Source: Pedobacter sp. BS3 (GTDB taxonomy: Bacteria > Bacteroidota > Bacteroidia > Sphingobacteriales > Sphingobacteriaceae). From it: a stretch of 64,000 nt of DNA. Positions 43,420-52,099 of the stretch are shown piece by piece. The position numbers were made by a program, and so were the translations under genes. The notes beneath the pieces were generated by a model that ran no database searches, was not told the origin of the DNA, and saw only the letters and a list, made by a program, of their open reading frames with translations. The first letter of the stretch is position 1. Every line of letters begins with the position of its first letter. Location: NCBI RefSeq assembly GCF_008274585.1, contig NZ_VTRT01000009.1, forward strand, positions 59,057 through 123,056. The letters run 5' to 3'.

Positions 43420-46400
43420 TAAAATCCTACTGTTAAGTTTAAACCATACGTGCGGGTAGAGGGAAACTGCCCGATCTCAAAGCCACGGTTAATGTCAGAC
43501 CCGCTAAGGGTACCGAATTCGGGATCGAAGCCCGGCCATTTGGAAAAGATAAACAGATCGCGGCCATATAAACCTACCGTTGCCTTTTGAAGCCCGATCC
43601 GTTTGAGGGTTTTGGCTTTAAAGGTATAATCCAGTCGGGCCTCACGTAATTTGATAAAATCGGTAGAAAATGTAGATCCCTCCACATTACTGGTTCCAAA
43701 ATGAGCATCATAATAGGTTGAGAGGTCTTCGTTCACTACGGTATTCGGGCTATAGGATCCATCCGGGTTTAAAACCACCCCATCGCCTACAATACCATTA
43801 TACCTTCCGGGCAGCGTTGCGGTTGTTTTACCTTGTACGGCCATTTTTCCCTGCGTTAATGAATAGGCTACCGAGCCGTATTGGGCATCGAACATAAAGC
43901 TTGCTGAAAAGTTTTTGTACCTGAACTGGTTCTGTAAGCTGGCCTTCCATTTGGGCATGGTATTACCTAAATACAGCAGCTCTGTACCAATTACCGGCGA
44001 GCCGTTGTTATAGACAATTTGCCCGTCGGGAGAGCGTTCATAGCCACGACCATACAGATCGCCCATGCTGCCGCCCGGCCGGGCGATGATAAAGCCGTTA
44101 CTGCCCGGGCCGTTTTGTAACACAAGCTCCTGCAAGCTATCGGTTAAAGCCATAATGGTATTCTGGTTGGCTGAAAAAGTAGCATTAACTGTCCAGGTGA
44201 GCCCTTTTTTAGATTTAAACGGCGAACCGTTCAGAGCCAGCTCAATTCCCCGGTTGCGTACAGAACCGGCATTTACAATAAGATAACCTGATCCGGAAGA
44301 AGGGCCAAGTGATGATTTTAATATCTGGTCTTTAGTGTTACCGGTATACAGCGTAAGGTCAAATCCTACCCGGCTCCGGAAGAATTTCATTTCAAGCCCC
44401 GCTTCATAGCTGGTAGTGTACAAAGGTTTCAGGTAAGGGTTGTTAAGTGTAGAGGGGTTATACAATGCCCCGCCGGGATAGAGCGGATCAGCGCTAAAAG
44501 TCAGGTTTGTTCTATATGGGTTTGTTTCACCACTACCCACGCCGGCATAAGAGCCCCGCAATTTAGTATAACTGATAGCATTGGGAAGCTTAAATATTTC
44601 GGATAGGATCAGGCTTGCATTTACCGAAGGGTAAATAAACGATACATTACCCTTACTGGTTGGCGTAGCCAGCACACTGTTCCAGTCGTTACGCAAGGTA
44701 AAATCCAGGAACAAAAAGTTTTTATAAGCACCGGTCACTAAACCATAGAGACTGTTAATAGCATACTTACTCCGGAAGGGCTGAGTCCATAACGGCCCGG
44801 CGCTGTTGGCCATGGTAAATATGCCGGGATATAACAGTGAATCGGCTCTTACCTGGTTCATGCCGTAAGTATTTCTCAGCATACTTCCTCCCACAGATGC
44901 CGAAATATCAACATCTTTGTTAATATTTTTTTTGTATTTAAACAAAAAGTCACTGTTCAGTTCCTGCGAATAAATATCCTGTGTACGATAAAAACCTTTG
45001 CGAAATTTCTCGGTATCAAAAGGCCGTTGCTGCGAACGTGAATCGCTGGCGAAATCTATGGATGTACGCACCATCAGGTTCAGCTCTTTGGTAATATCAT
45101 ACGTTGCCGATATACTACCGGTTACCGAATTGCGGCTTTGCTTATTCAGCATCTCGTACGAGATTAGATACGGATTATCCGGCGTACCGGTTAAAGGCGT
45201 ATTTTGCGTGATATCTTCTTTGCCCGGCAGCCAGTAATCACGCAACCAGGAGATCGGGGCGCTGGGTTGCCAGAAGATATAGCCATACATAATAGACTGG
45301 TTATTGTATCCGCCGGCAGGCAGGTTGTTGCTATACTTGTTGGTATAGTTAATTTTTGAAGCGATCTGCAGCTTTTTAGTTGGCTTTGAGTTTACCGAAA
45401 GGGCAACTGTATTACGTTCATACCCTGTATTAGGTACAATCCAGGAATTATTGACATTAGTAAGAGAAAACCGGGCTGAGGTTTTATCGGTACCACCATC
45501 TAAACTCAGGCTGTTGGTAAAGGTTTTGCCGGTTACAAAAAAATCGTTAAATCCGCCATTTTTATAGGGAACCCACGGTGTGCGGGTTGCCCCGCGGGTG
45601 TGTGTAGTTGGATCGTATTGATAAAATAGCTGCCCGTTAAATTTAGGCCCAAATGCTTTGGTAGTGCTGCTGGTGTTTACTCCATCTTCAGAAGTACCAT
45701 ACGAATAATAGTTCGCCCCATCATCACCCTGCCCATACTCATATTGTAAATTTGGTATACGATTGATCGTAGCAAATGAAGTATTCGAATTCAGGGTAAT
45801 GCCAAGGCCTTTCTGGTTGGGTTTACCCGATTTAGTGGTAATAATAATGGCTCCATTGGCTCCACGTTGGCCATATAATGCCGCGGCTCCCGGCCCCTTA
45901 AGCACCGTAACATTTTCAATATCTTCAGGATTAATATCATCCAAACCCGAACCGTAATCCACTACCGTTTCGTCCAGATAAGCTCCTGAATAACCGGTCA
46001 TCCTGCCGCTTCCGTTATTGATCACTACGCCATCTACCACAATCAATGCATCATTGCCTCCAGAAAGGTTATTTTCTCCCCGAAGGATAATTTTATTTGA
46101 GCCTGTTGGGCCGCTGTTGGAGCGTATCAGGTTTAAACCGGCAACCTTACCGGATAAAGCATCTGTCCAGTTATTTGATAAGGCTTCGGTCAGATCTTCA
46201 CCTTTTACCACGGTGGCGGCATATCCCAGGGCTTTTTCCTCGCGGGTAATACCCAACGCGGTTACTACCACCTCGTTCAGGTCGGTTACTTTTTCTATCA
46301 GGCTCACATTGAGCATGGCTTTTCCGCTAACCGGAACTTCTTTTCGCTCAAACCCCAGGTAAGTAAATACCAGCACCGCGTTAGCGTTTGGTACAGCAAT

Positions 46401-46892
46401 TTTGTAATTACCGTTATAATCTGATATGGTTGAGGTTTGGGTTCCTTTGATCAGGATACTTACGCCGGGTAAAGGGTTATTTTTAGTATCTGTTACCTTT
46501 CCCGACACTGTCAGCTGTCTTTCGGTCGCCTCAGCCCGTTTAATTACTACCGTGTTTTTATTGATCGTATACGTTAAGGATTCTCCTGCAAGACATTGGT
46601 CGAGCACACTGCTAAGAGAGCTGTTTTTAGCAGATACACTCACCCGTTTTATATCTTTCAGCATCCCGGCATCATAAAGGAAATCATAGCCTGTTTCTTG
46701 TCTCAGCTTATTGAAAACCTCTTCTATGGTTCCATTTTTGACCTGAAGACTCACATTTTGGGCATAGCTGGCAGCTTTAACATTTACCAGGACTACAACC
46801 AATAAAACAACAGTCAGTTTCATCGCAAGGAATAGTTTTGATGACATGCAGGGACAGTTCCTGCACATAAATGCAGTAAATTTTTTATACAT
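43419..46892 (-). CDS. SusC/RagA-family TonB-linked outer-membrane transporter
   Basis: A 1157-residue SusC-type transporter. After the signal region comes an STN domain (about residues 46-120, VSLQVKNGTIEEVFNKLRQE), a carboxypeptidase-regulatory-like domain (about 129-215), the DLNEVVVTALGITREEKALGY hallmark, a plug with ALIVVDGVVINNG and GAAALYGQRGANGAIIITTKSG, then the barrel. The STN domain fits signalling through the FecR protein encoded just upstream, so substrate binding should switch on the cognate ECF sigma. The substrate is not known from sequence; co-encoded phosphodiesterases are the clue. Confidence 0.95.
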   Translation of the reverse strand: MYKKFTAFMCRNCPCMSSKLFLAMKLTVVLLVVVLVNVKAASYAQNVSLQVKNGTIEEVFNKLRQETGYDFLYDAGMLKDIKRVSVSAKNSSLSSVLDQCLAGESLTYTINKNTVVIKRAEATERQLTVSGKVTDTKNNPLPGVSILIKGTQTSTISDYNGNYKIAVPNANAVLVFTYLGFERKEVPVSGKAMLNVSLIEKVTDLNEVVVTALGITREEKALGYAATVVKGEDLTEALSNNWTDALSGKVAGLNLIRSNSGPTGSNKIILRGENNLSGGNDALIVVDGVVINNGSGRMTGYSGAYLDETVVDYGSGLDDINPEDIENVTVLKGPGAAALYGQRGANGAIIITTKSGKPNQKGLGITLNSNTSFATINRIPNLQYEYGQGDDGANYYSYGTSEDGVNTSSTTKAFGPKFNGQLFYQYDPTTHTRGATRTPWVPYKNGGFNDFFVTGKTFTNSLSLDGGTDKTSARFSLTNVNNSWIVPNTGYERNTVALSVNSKPTKKLQIASKINYTNKYSNNLPAGGYNNQSIMYGYIFWQPSAPISWLRDYWLPGKEDITQNTPLTGTPDNPYLISYEMLNKQSRNSVTGSISATYDITKELNLMVRTSIDFASDSRSQQRPFDTEKFRKGFYRTQDIYSQELNSDFLFKYKKNINKDVDISASVGGSMLRNTYGMNQVRADSLLYPGIFTMANSAGPLWTQPFRSKYAINSLYGLVTGAYKNFLFLDFTLRNDWNSVLATPTSKGNVSFIYPSVNASLILSEIFKLPNAISYTKLRGSYAGVGSGETNPYRTNLTFSADPLYPGGALYNPSTLNNPYLKPLYTTSYEAGLEMKFFRSRVGFDLTLYTGNTKDQILKSSLGPSSGSGYLIVNAGSVRNRGIELALNGSPFKSKKGLTWTVNATFSANQNTIMALTDSLQELVLQNGPGSNGFIIARPGGSMGDLYGRGYERSPDGQIVYNNGSPVIGTELLYLGNTMPKWKASLQNQFRYKNFSASFMFDAQYGSVAYSLTQGKMAVQGKTTATLPGRYNGIVGDGVVLNPDGSYSPNTVVNEDLSTYYDAHFGTSNVEGSTFSTDFIKLREARLDYTFKAKTLKRIGLQKATVGLYGRDLFIFSKWPGFDPEFGTLSGSDINRGFEIGQFPSTRTYGLNLTVGF

Positions 46893-47018
46893 TTGAGTAT
46901 TAGGTTATAGGATAATTTGTATTCATATTCAATTCTTATCGACCTGAGCGGCTACTGTAGCCTGTAAATCCGGGGGTGCGGCAACACCTCTGGATTTTAT
47001 AACAGATCCTTACCCATA

Positions 47019-48257
47019 TTACGGCATGACCACTATCCTCCTTTCACTGCGTTTATAACCGTTACTTTCACTGATATAGGCATCCTCGATCTTAAAATGA
47101 ATAGTGCCTGTTAATTGCAGGTTATACAACAGATCAGCTATACTTTTTGAGCGGGAAAATGTTCCGCCATATATTTTATCATTCATATCGCCCTGGTACA
47201 CCACATTTACATTGTACCAGCGTGATACCCGCTTCATGATGCTGCGGATATCTTCATTATTAAATTTAAAATAACCACTTTTCCAGGCTATGGCGTCGTC
47301 AGCATTCTTCACAGCACGCACATTAATTTGCCCGCCGGTATGTAAGGCAATAGCCTGCTGACCAGGTTTTAGCTTTATCTCAGAAGCATTGTCCGAAAGG
47401 GCTCCTTTTAAGAGATGTGACATCTTTACGCTGCCTTCCAGTAATGTTGTTGCTACATATTCATCATCAGGGTAGGCACTGATGTTAAAATGTGTTCCCA
47501 GTACCTGCACCATTGTACCGCCTGCAGATACTTTAAACGGTCTGGCCGGATCTTTGGCCACTTCAAAATAAGCCTCGCCGGTTAATTCCACATTCCGCTC
47601 TTTACCGGCAAATAAGGCAGGATATCGTAAGGAGGACGCGGAATTCAGCCATACACGGGTTCCGTCAGGAAGGATCAGGCTATATTGGCCGCCCTTAGGT
47701 ACTTCTATCGTATTAAATGCCTCTCTTTCTATGCCTTCTGCTGATGGAATATTTCCGGAAGGAGTCGTCTTACTATAAACAATCTGTCCTTCGGTAGCCT
47801 TGGTGATCTTAATACCTTCCTGGTAGGCTACCTCACCTTCAGACACATCGTTTAACGCTATTTTTAATCCGTTAGCCAATGTCAGAACAGCTTTATTGCT
47901 ACCCGGCAGCACTTCGCCCTTGTAAGGCTTATAGACAATTTTTCTTCCTTTTTCTGGTTTATTCAGGCTAAGAAATACACCTACCGAACAAAAGATCACC
48001 ACCGCCGCTGAAGCCAATAAGGTGATCCGCCTTCGTAGTACAGAAGGCTGTTTCTTTAAATGTATTTCTTTGCTGATAGTCGTAAATAAGCGTTCTTCGA
48101 GTTGCTGCTCTCCGGCATCTTCCAGGTTCCACTCCACAGGCTCTCCCTGTTCATGATTGTACCACTCGTTCAGTAGCTCACGTTCTTCCGGAAGAATAGT
48201 GCCATTCAGCCATTTTTCGGCCAGTTCTTTCAACCTGTCGGCATTTAATCGGTTCAT
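47019..48257 (-). CDS. FecR-type anti-sigma factor
   Basis: A 412-residue FecR protein that holds an ECF sigma inactive until the SusC STN domain signals. It has an N-terminal cytoplasmic part (about 1-78), one membrane helix (about 81-99, RITLLASAAVVIFCSVGVF), the FecR domain (EVPKGGQYSLILPDGTRVWLNSASSLRYP ... VQVLGTHFNISAY, about 188-270) and a C-terminal DUF4974 domain (FKFNNEDIRSIMKRVSRWYNVNVVY). It sits between sigma and susC, in the standard order. Confidence 0.95.
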   Translation of the reverse strand: MNRLNADRLKELAEKWLNGTILPEERELLNEWYNHEQGEPVEWNLEDAGEQQLEERLFTTISKEIHLKKQPSVLRRRITLLASAAVVIFCSVGVFLSLNKPEKGRKIVYKPYKGEVLPGSNKAVLTLANGLKIALNDVSEGEVAYQEGIKITKATEGQIVYSKTTPSGNIPSAEGIEREAFNTIEVPKGGQYSLILPDGTRVWLNSASSLRYPALFAGKERNVELTGEAYFEVAKDPARPFKVSAGGTMVQVLGTHFNISAYPDDEYVATTLLEGSVKMSHLLKGALSDNASEIKLKPGQQAIALHTGGQINVRAVKNADDAIAWKSGYFKFNNEDIRSIMKRVSRWYNVNVVYQGDMNDKIYGGTFSRSKSIADLLYNLQLTGTIHFKIEDAYISESNGYKRSERRIVVMP

Positions 48258-48714
48258 TGCTTATATAGCGTATAAAAGTTATAGTGTTCCCTTAGTGGGG
48301 AGTAAAATTTTTTTTAAAGAAGGTAGAGGGCGGGAAGGTAGAAGGTAACCTATGGTTCATGGTTCATAGTCCGGAAGCCGGAAAGTCAAAAGTCCGGAAG
48401 CAATGGGTATAATTAAGTTAAAAGTTGAACGTAGTGAAATCCCGGCTATTCAGGGATGAATCCCGTATCCCCGAATCATTCCTCTCGGGACAGGCTGTAC
48501 GGGGAAATCCCTCCGAGTAATTCGGGGCCAAAAGTCAAAAACCGGCAATCCGCTTATAATCAGCAATATAAAAACACCTTTCCAAGCCTGTTTATCATTA
48601 ACATAACACCAGGCAGCACAAGTCTAAGCAAAAAGCAATTTAGAAAGGTGGTGACAGTAAGGCTGAAAATAACAGTACTCTAACACGCTCAGGATGGGTC
48701 GGGATGGGCTTATA
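48258..48714. repeat. Gene-free stretch with repeats between sigma and fecR
   Basis: Contains TATGGTTCATGGTTCATAG, then AGTCCGGAAGCCGGAAAGTC and AAGTCCGGAAGC (about 48350-48400), a hairpin-rich block (GTGAAATCCCGGCTATTCAGG near 48430; TCGGGACAGGCTGTACGGGG near 48487), and AT-rich sequence before the sigma stop. The words match other repeat blocks in the window. A 75-codon frame at 48456-48683 is not gene-like. Confidence 0.7.
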
Positions 48715-49311
48715 TCAACACCCAATACCAGGTAATGCCCCGATAATTATAACAAATAGTAATATATGGCTTAACCCAACCCGGAGTGTTTTAAGGGCTT
48801 TACTAATGTGCGCTTCTACTGTTTTTACTGATATATCCAGGTTCTCGGCAACCTGTTTTTCGGTAAGGCCTTTTTCCCGGCTTAACCGGAATACCAGCTG
48901 ACATTTTTCGGGTAATTGCTGTACCTCCAGCTCTATTTGCTTCGAAAGTTCTTCAAAGTCGAGCCACTGCTGTGTTGAATGATCCGCAAGTGACAATACC
49001 CTGGCATCATCTACCGGGATATGCTCGCATACTTTCCTGCCGGCCAGCTTTGCCATGATCTCATACCGTACAACTGCTGCTATATAGGTATGAAAACTGT
49101 AATGCAATTGTATGCGGTGGCGCCGCTTCCACAGGTTTATAAAAGTATCCTGAACTACTTCCTCGGCCTCAGTATAGGTACCCAACTGCATATATGCTTT
49201 TAAAAGCAACCGCTGCCAATACCTGTTGTAAAGCGTACGGAATGCTTTCTCATCATCTGCTGTCAGCAGCGTTACCAGTTCCTGGTCTGTATATTCACTA
49301 TATAATGCCAT
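48715..49311 (-). CDS. ECF RNA polymerase sigma factor (FecI-like)
   Basis: A 198-residue ECF sigma. Region 2 is YNRYWQRLLLKAYMQLGTYTEAEEVVQDTFINLWKRR (about residues 27-63); region 4 is EKGLTEKQVAENLDISVKTVEAHISKALKTL (about 149-179) with its helix-turn-helix. A short hydrophobic C-terminal tail follows (ILLFVIIIGAL), seen in some Bacteroidota FecI-type sigmas. It should direct transcription of the downstream Sus genes once released by FecR. Confidence 0.95.
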   Translation of the reverse strand: MALYSEYTDQELVTLLTADDEKAFRTLYNRYWQRLLLKAYMQLGTYTEAEEVVQDTFINLWKRRHRIQLHYSFHTYIAAVVRYEIMAKLAGRKVCEHIPVDDARVLSLADHSTQQWLDFEELSKQIELEVQQLPEKCQLVFRLSREKGLTEKQVAENLDISVKTVEAHISKALKTLRVGLSHILLFVIIIGALPGIGC

Positions 49312-49481
49312 GATACTTTTCTGCTCAAAGTTCCCCGGTAGCTGTTAACTTATCATTACGCCACTATTAACCTTAATTATTGGCTGATCCTGTCCCCCTT
49401 CCTCACACAACAAAACTTATACTTCAGAATATTAGTCCAAACTGGTTAAACTTGGTTAGCGTTTAATTTAGTTTATATATT

Positions 49482-49514
49482 CAAAGATATACAAACAAAC
49501 ACAATAAAAGCAAA
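49482..49514 (-). promoter_or_regulatory. Promoter of the ECF sigma gene, duplicate copy B
   Basis: On the minus strand TTTG (49514-49511), 21 bases, then TATCTTTG (49489-49482), an exact Bacteroidota housekeeping promoter. The predicted leader is about 160 bases. The region from here to about 49540 is a near copy of 37215-37265 ahead of the truncated sigma. The rest of 49312-49690 shows AT-rich sequence and no gene. Confidence 0.7.
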
Positions 49515-49690
49515 TTAAATAAAAAATAATAAAATTATATCGATTTAATAATATAATTAAACTTTTTATATACTTCAGGGTAATGAAATAAGTGGGCTGG
49601 CAATAAAATAATACTATCATTCCTTATTGAAAAAGAATGTTATCTATTGCCTGACAGGGTTACTTAAACATCTGGTTGTTTTTAGCAGTG

Positions 49691-50074
49691 TCATTCACCG
49701 GAAGGTCTTCGTCTGCTGGCAATTATTCGCTGCCGATGCTGTAAGCCCCAGTTTTTCAACTCTTCCAATACCTTATCTAACGATCTGCTGTAAGGCGTAA
49801 GTTCATAGGTTATTGTAACCGGAGTGGTAGAAAACACTTTGCGTTCCACAAATTCGTTCAGTTCCAGTTCCCGCAACTCCCTGGATAATATCTTGGGTGT
49901 AATCTCACCAAGCTCCCGTTGGATCTCTTTGAAGCGTCTGGGGCCTTCGGACAAAGCAACAATTAACGGAAGCTTCCATTTGCCGTTTAATACATAAAGT
50001 GCATCTCTTACCGCTGTAACGCTTGCCGTACAGGTTTCCTTGTCGTGAATAACTTTCTTTTCCTGAAGTTCCAT
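49691..50074 (-). CDS. HxlR-family transcriptional regulator
   Basis: A 127-residue winged-helix regulator: DKETCTASVTAVRDALYVLNGKWKLPLIVALSEGPRRF at the N-terminus, then FKEIQRELGEITPKILSRELRELELNEFVERKV, the DNA-reading helix and wing. A cysteine at residue 15, the position used by thiol-sensing members, may sense oxidants or electrophiles (inference). It faces away from a doxX gene, and the 102-base gap holds an operator-like array, so it probably controls both. Confidence 0.93.
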   Translation of the reverse strand: MELQEKKVIHDKETCTASVTAVRDALYVLNGKWKLPLIVALSEGPRRFKEIQRELGEITPKILSRELRELELNEFVERKVFSTTPVTITYELTPYSRSLDKVLEELKNWGLQHRQRIIASRRRPSGE

Positions 50075-50091
50075 CTCTTTTTTTTATTAAC

Positions 50092-50132
50092 TATCCTGAA
50101 GGATACCGGTATCCTTTGGGATAGTAGTATCC
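50092..50132. promoter_or_regulatory. Operator array for HxlR (18-bp period)
   Basis: TATCC occurs at 50092, 50110 and 50128, exactly 18 bases apart, and GGATA at 50101 and 50119. They form overlapping palindromes: TATCC-TGAA-GGATA (50092-50105), GGATACCGGTATCC (50101-50114) and TATCC-TTTG-GGATA (50110-50123). TATGTTTG at 50152-50159 is an exact -7 element for doxX; the third TATCC covers the expected -33 position, so binding would block RNA polymerase. Confidence 0.78.
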
Positions 50133-50176
50133 TTTTAATAGCGAATATAAATATGTTTGCAGAAAAATAATGTACT

Positions 50177-50542
50177 ATGAAAATTAAAATATTTTACTGG
50201 ATTCCAACAGCTATTGTTGCTTTAATGATGATCTATTCTGCTTATGCCTATTTAACGCAGCCAGCACTAAAAGGAGCTTTTCATCACCTGGGCTACCCGG
50301 ACTATTTTCGTGTAGAATTGGCTTTAGCTAAGCTTATTGGCGCTATCCTGCTCCTGGTTCCGGTTATATCACGGGTAAAAGAGTGGACTTACGCAGGCTT
50401 TGCAATAACTTTTATTTCGGCGTTCATTGCACATTCTGCTTCCGGCGACCCGCTAAACTATCGCCTGATGCCGCTTATTTTCCTGGCGCTGCTTATTGTT
50501 TCGTATATTACTTATCATAAAAAGCAAACTGCGGGGATTTAA
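50177..50542 (+). CDS. DoxX-family membrane protein
   Basis: A 121-residue DoxX protein with four membrane segments (about residues 6-22, 45-62, 69-87, 94-113). It shows the pattern FRVELALAKLIGAILLLVPVI that defines the family. DoxX proteins have varied roles (quinone-linked, thiol or oxidative stress); none can be chosen here. The divergent HxlR gene and the operator array indicate inducible expression. Confidence 0.9.
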   Translation: MKIKIFYWIPTAIVALMMIYSAYAYLTQPALKGAFHHLGYPDYFRVELALAKLIGAILLLVPVISRVKEWTYAGFAITFISAFIAHSASGDPLNYRLMPLIFLALLIVSYITYHKKQTAGI

Positions 50543-51059
50543 GGTAAGTGCCCCTTTATAGCCTAAGCATCTGCTTGTGCTGTTCTTACGGAGACACAAG
50601 GCAGGCCACACACCGGCAGCCGCTTAACCTTGCGCCAGACTATGGCCTCTCCCCCAACCTCTCTCCAACCGCGTGCCGCCTTAGCGGTGGCGCAAGGAAA
50701 GGAGCAAGCTTCCGGTCTTCCGGACTTTCCCGACTTCCGGACTATGAACCATGAACCATGAACTATGAACCATGAACTATCAACTATGAACTATCAACTA
50801 TGAACTATCAACTATGAACCATAAGCTATTAGCTACCCTATGCCTTAAACCTTCCGCCTTCCACCTTTCCCGCTTCCGGTCTTTTCTGACTTTCCGGACT
50901 TCCGGACTATGAACCATCAACTATAAACCATCAACTATGAGCCATCGGCGAGTAAGCTTCCGGTCTTCCGGACTTTCCCGACTTTCCGGACTATGAACCA
51001 TCAGCCATCAGCCTCATAAAACCTTATCACTTATAACCTAAAACCCGTAAACTTGCATC
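50543..51059. repeat. Gene-free stretch with hairpin copy 2 and a 13-unit heptamer array
   Basis: Hairpin copy 2 (50658-50704) repeats the element at 4795-4843. A block of CTTCCGGTCTTCCGGACTTT type follows. Then 13 consecutive 7-base units at 50743-50833 (TATGAAC, CATGAAC, TATCAAC and two degenerate units) form the longest clean array in the window. Shorter heptamer blocks and a second TTCCGG block continue to about 51045. No gene seen. Confidence 0.8.
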
Positions 51060-51956
51060 ATGAGCTGGCAGGCGGCAAAAACAGGATATAAAACCTATTT
51101 ACGGTTAGAGCGCTCGTTCTCGCCCAACACGGTAGACGCTTACCTGCGTGATGTAGATAAATTGGAGCAATATGCCAGTATCGCCGGCAACAAAACCCCG
51201 GCAGAGCTCAGTAAGGAGGACTTACGGAATTTCCTGGTCTGGATCAATGAGCTGGGTATGCTCCCGCCATCGCAAGCCCGGATATTATCGGGAATTAAAT
51301 CGTTTTACAAATACCTGGTGCAGGATGAAATGGTCAGCACCGATCCCGCTGCCCTGCTCGAAAGCCCCAGGCTGAGCCGGAAGCTGCCCGATACGCTCAA
51401 CATACACGACATTGAACTCCTGATTGCCGCCATAGACCTCTCCAAACCCGAAGGTATGCGCAACAAAGCCATGCTCGAAGTGCTGTACGGCTGCGGGCTG
51501 CGGGTCTCCGAACTGGTCAACCTTAAACTTTCAACCCTGTATCTCGATATCGAATTCATCAAGGTCATTGGCAAAGGCAACAAAGAGCGGCTGGTTCCCA
51601 TTGGCAGCCAGGCCATTAAATACCTCAACATTTATATCAGCGAAGTTCGCGTTCATGTTCCAGTGAAAAAAGGCGCCGAAGATTTCGTATTTTTAAACCG
51701 GCGTGGCTCCCCGCTTTCGCGTGTCATGGTGTTCATGATCATCAAGGATCTCGCCCTGGCCGCCGGGATAAAAAAGCGCATCAGTCCGCACACTTTCCGG
51801 CATTCGTTTGCCACACACCTCATCGAGGGAGGCGCTGATCTACGGGCCGTACAGGAAATGCTGGGCCACGAAAGTATTACTACTACCGAGATTTATACCC
51901 ACCTTGACCGCGATTACCTGCGTGATGTCATCACACAATACCATCCCAGAAGTTAG
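51060..51956 (+). CDS. xerD: Tyrosine recombinase XerD
   Basis: A 298-residue site-specific recombinase of XerC/D type that resolves chromosome dimers at dif. The N-terminal SAM-like domain (YLRLERSFSPNTVDAYLRDV) is followed by the catalytic domain with Arg in GLRVSELVNL, Lys in IKVIGKGNKERLVPI, HTFRHSFATHLIEGGADLRA and the nucleophile Tyr in TTTEIYTHLD. It has the typical core length, with no signs of an integrase. The partner XerC is not in this window. XerC versus XerD rests on overall resemblance. Confidence 0.9.
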   Translation: MSWQAAKTGYKTYLRLERSFSPNTVDAYLRDVDKLEQYASIAGNKTPAELSKEDLRNFLVWINELGMLPPSQARILSGIKSFYKYLVQDEMVSTDPAALLESPRLSRKLPDTLNIHDIELLIAAIDLSKPEGMRNKAMLEVLYGCGLRVSELVNLKLSTLYLDIEFIKVIGKGNKERLVPIGSQAIKYLNIYISEVRVHVPVKKGAEDFVFLNRRGSPLSRVMVFMIIKDLALAAGIKKRISPHTFRHSFATHLIEGGADLRAVQEMLGHESITTTEIYTHLDRDYLRDVITQYHPRS

Positions 51957-52099
51957 CCGCAAGAAGCTATTTTTTGAAAAGCAATAAAAGCATTACATCG
52001 GTTCCGGTAGCCCGGCTATACGCTTATACTGCACAAGCCTTAGCCGCCGGGCCGGTATTCGCTCCTATCCGGTTTAGCTCACACGGGACAGCACTACTA

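Noticed and set aside
48456..48683. 75-codon frame upstream of the sigma stop
   Set aside because: Lies in repeat-rich DNA with hairpins; sequence not protein-like.
50548..50754. 68-codon frame after doxX
   Set aside because: Runs into the hairpin repeat and heptamer array; no family.
50743..50833. Repeat array considered as CRISPR
   Set aside because: Units are 7 bases, directly adjacent and without spacers; no cas genes nearby.
51060..51956. xerD considered as an island integrase
   Set aside because: Typical XerC/D length and motifs, no att-like repeats or cargo around it.
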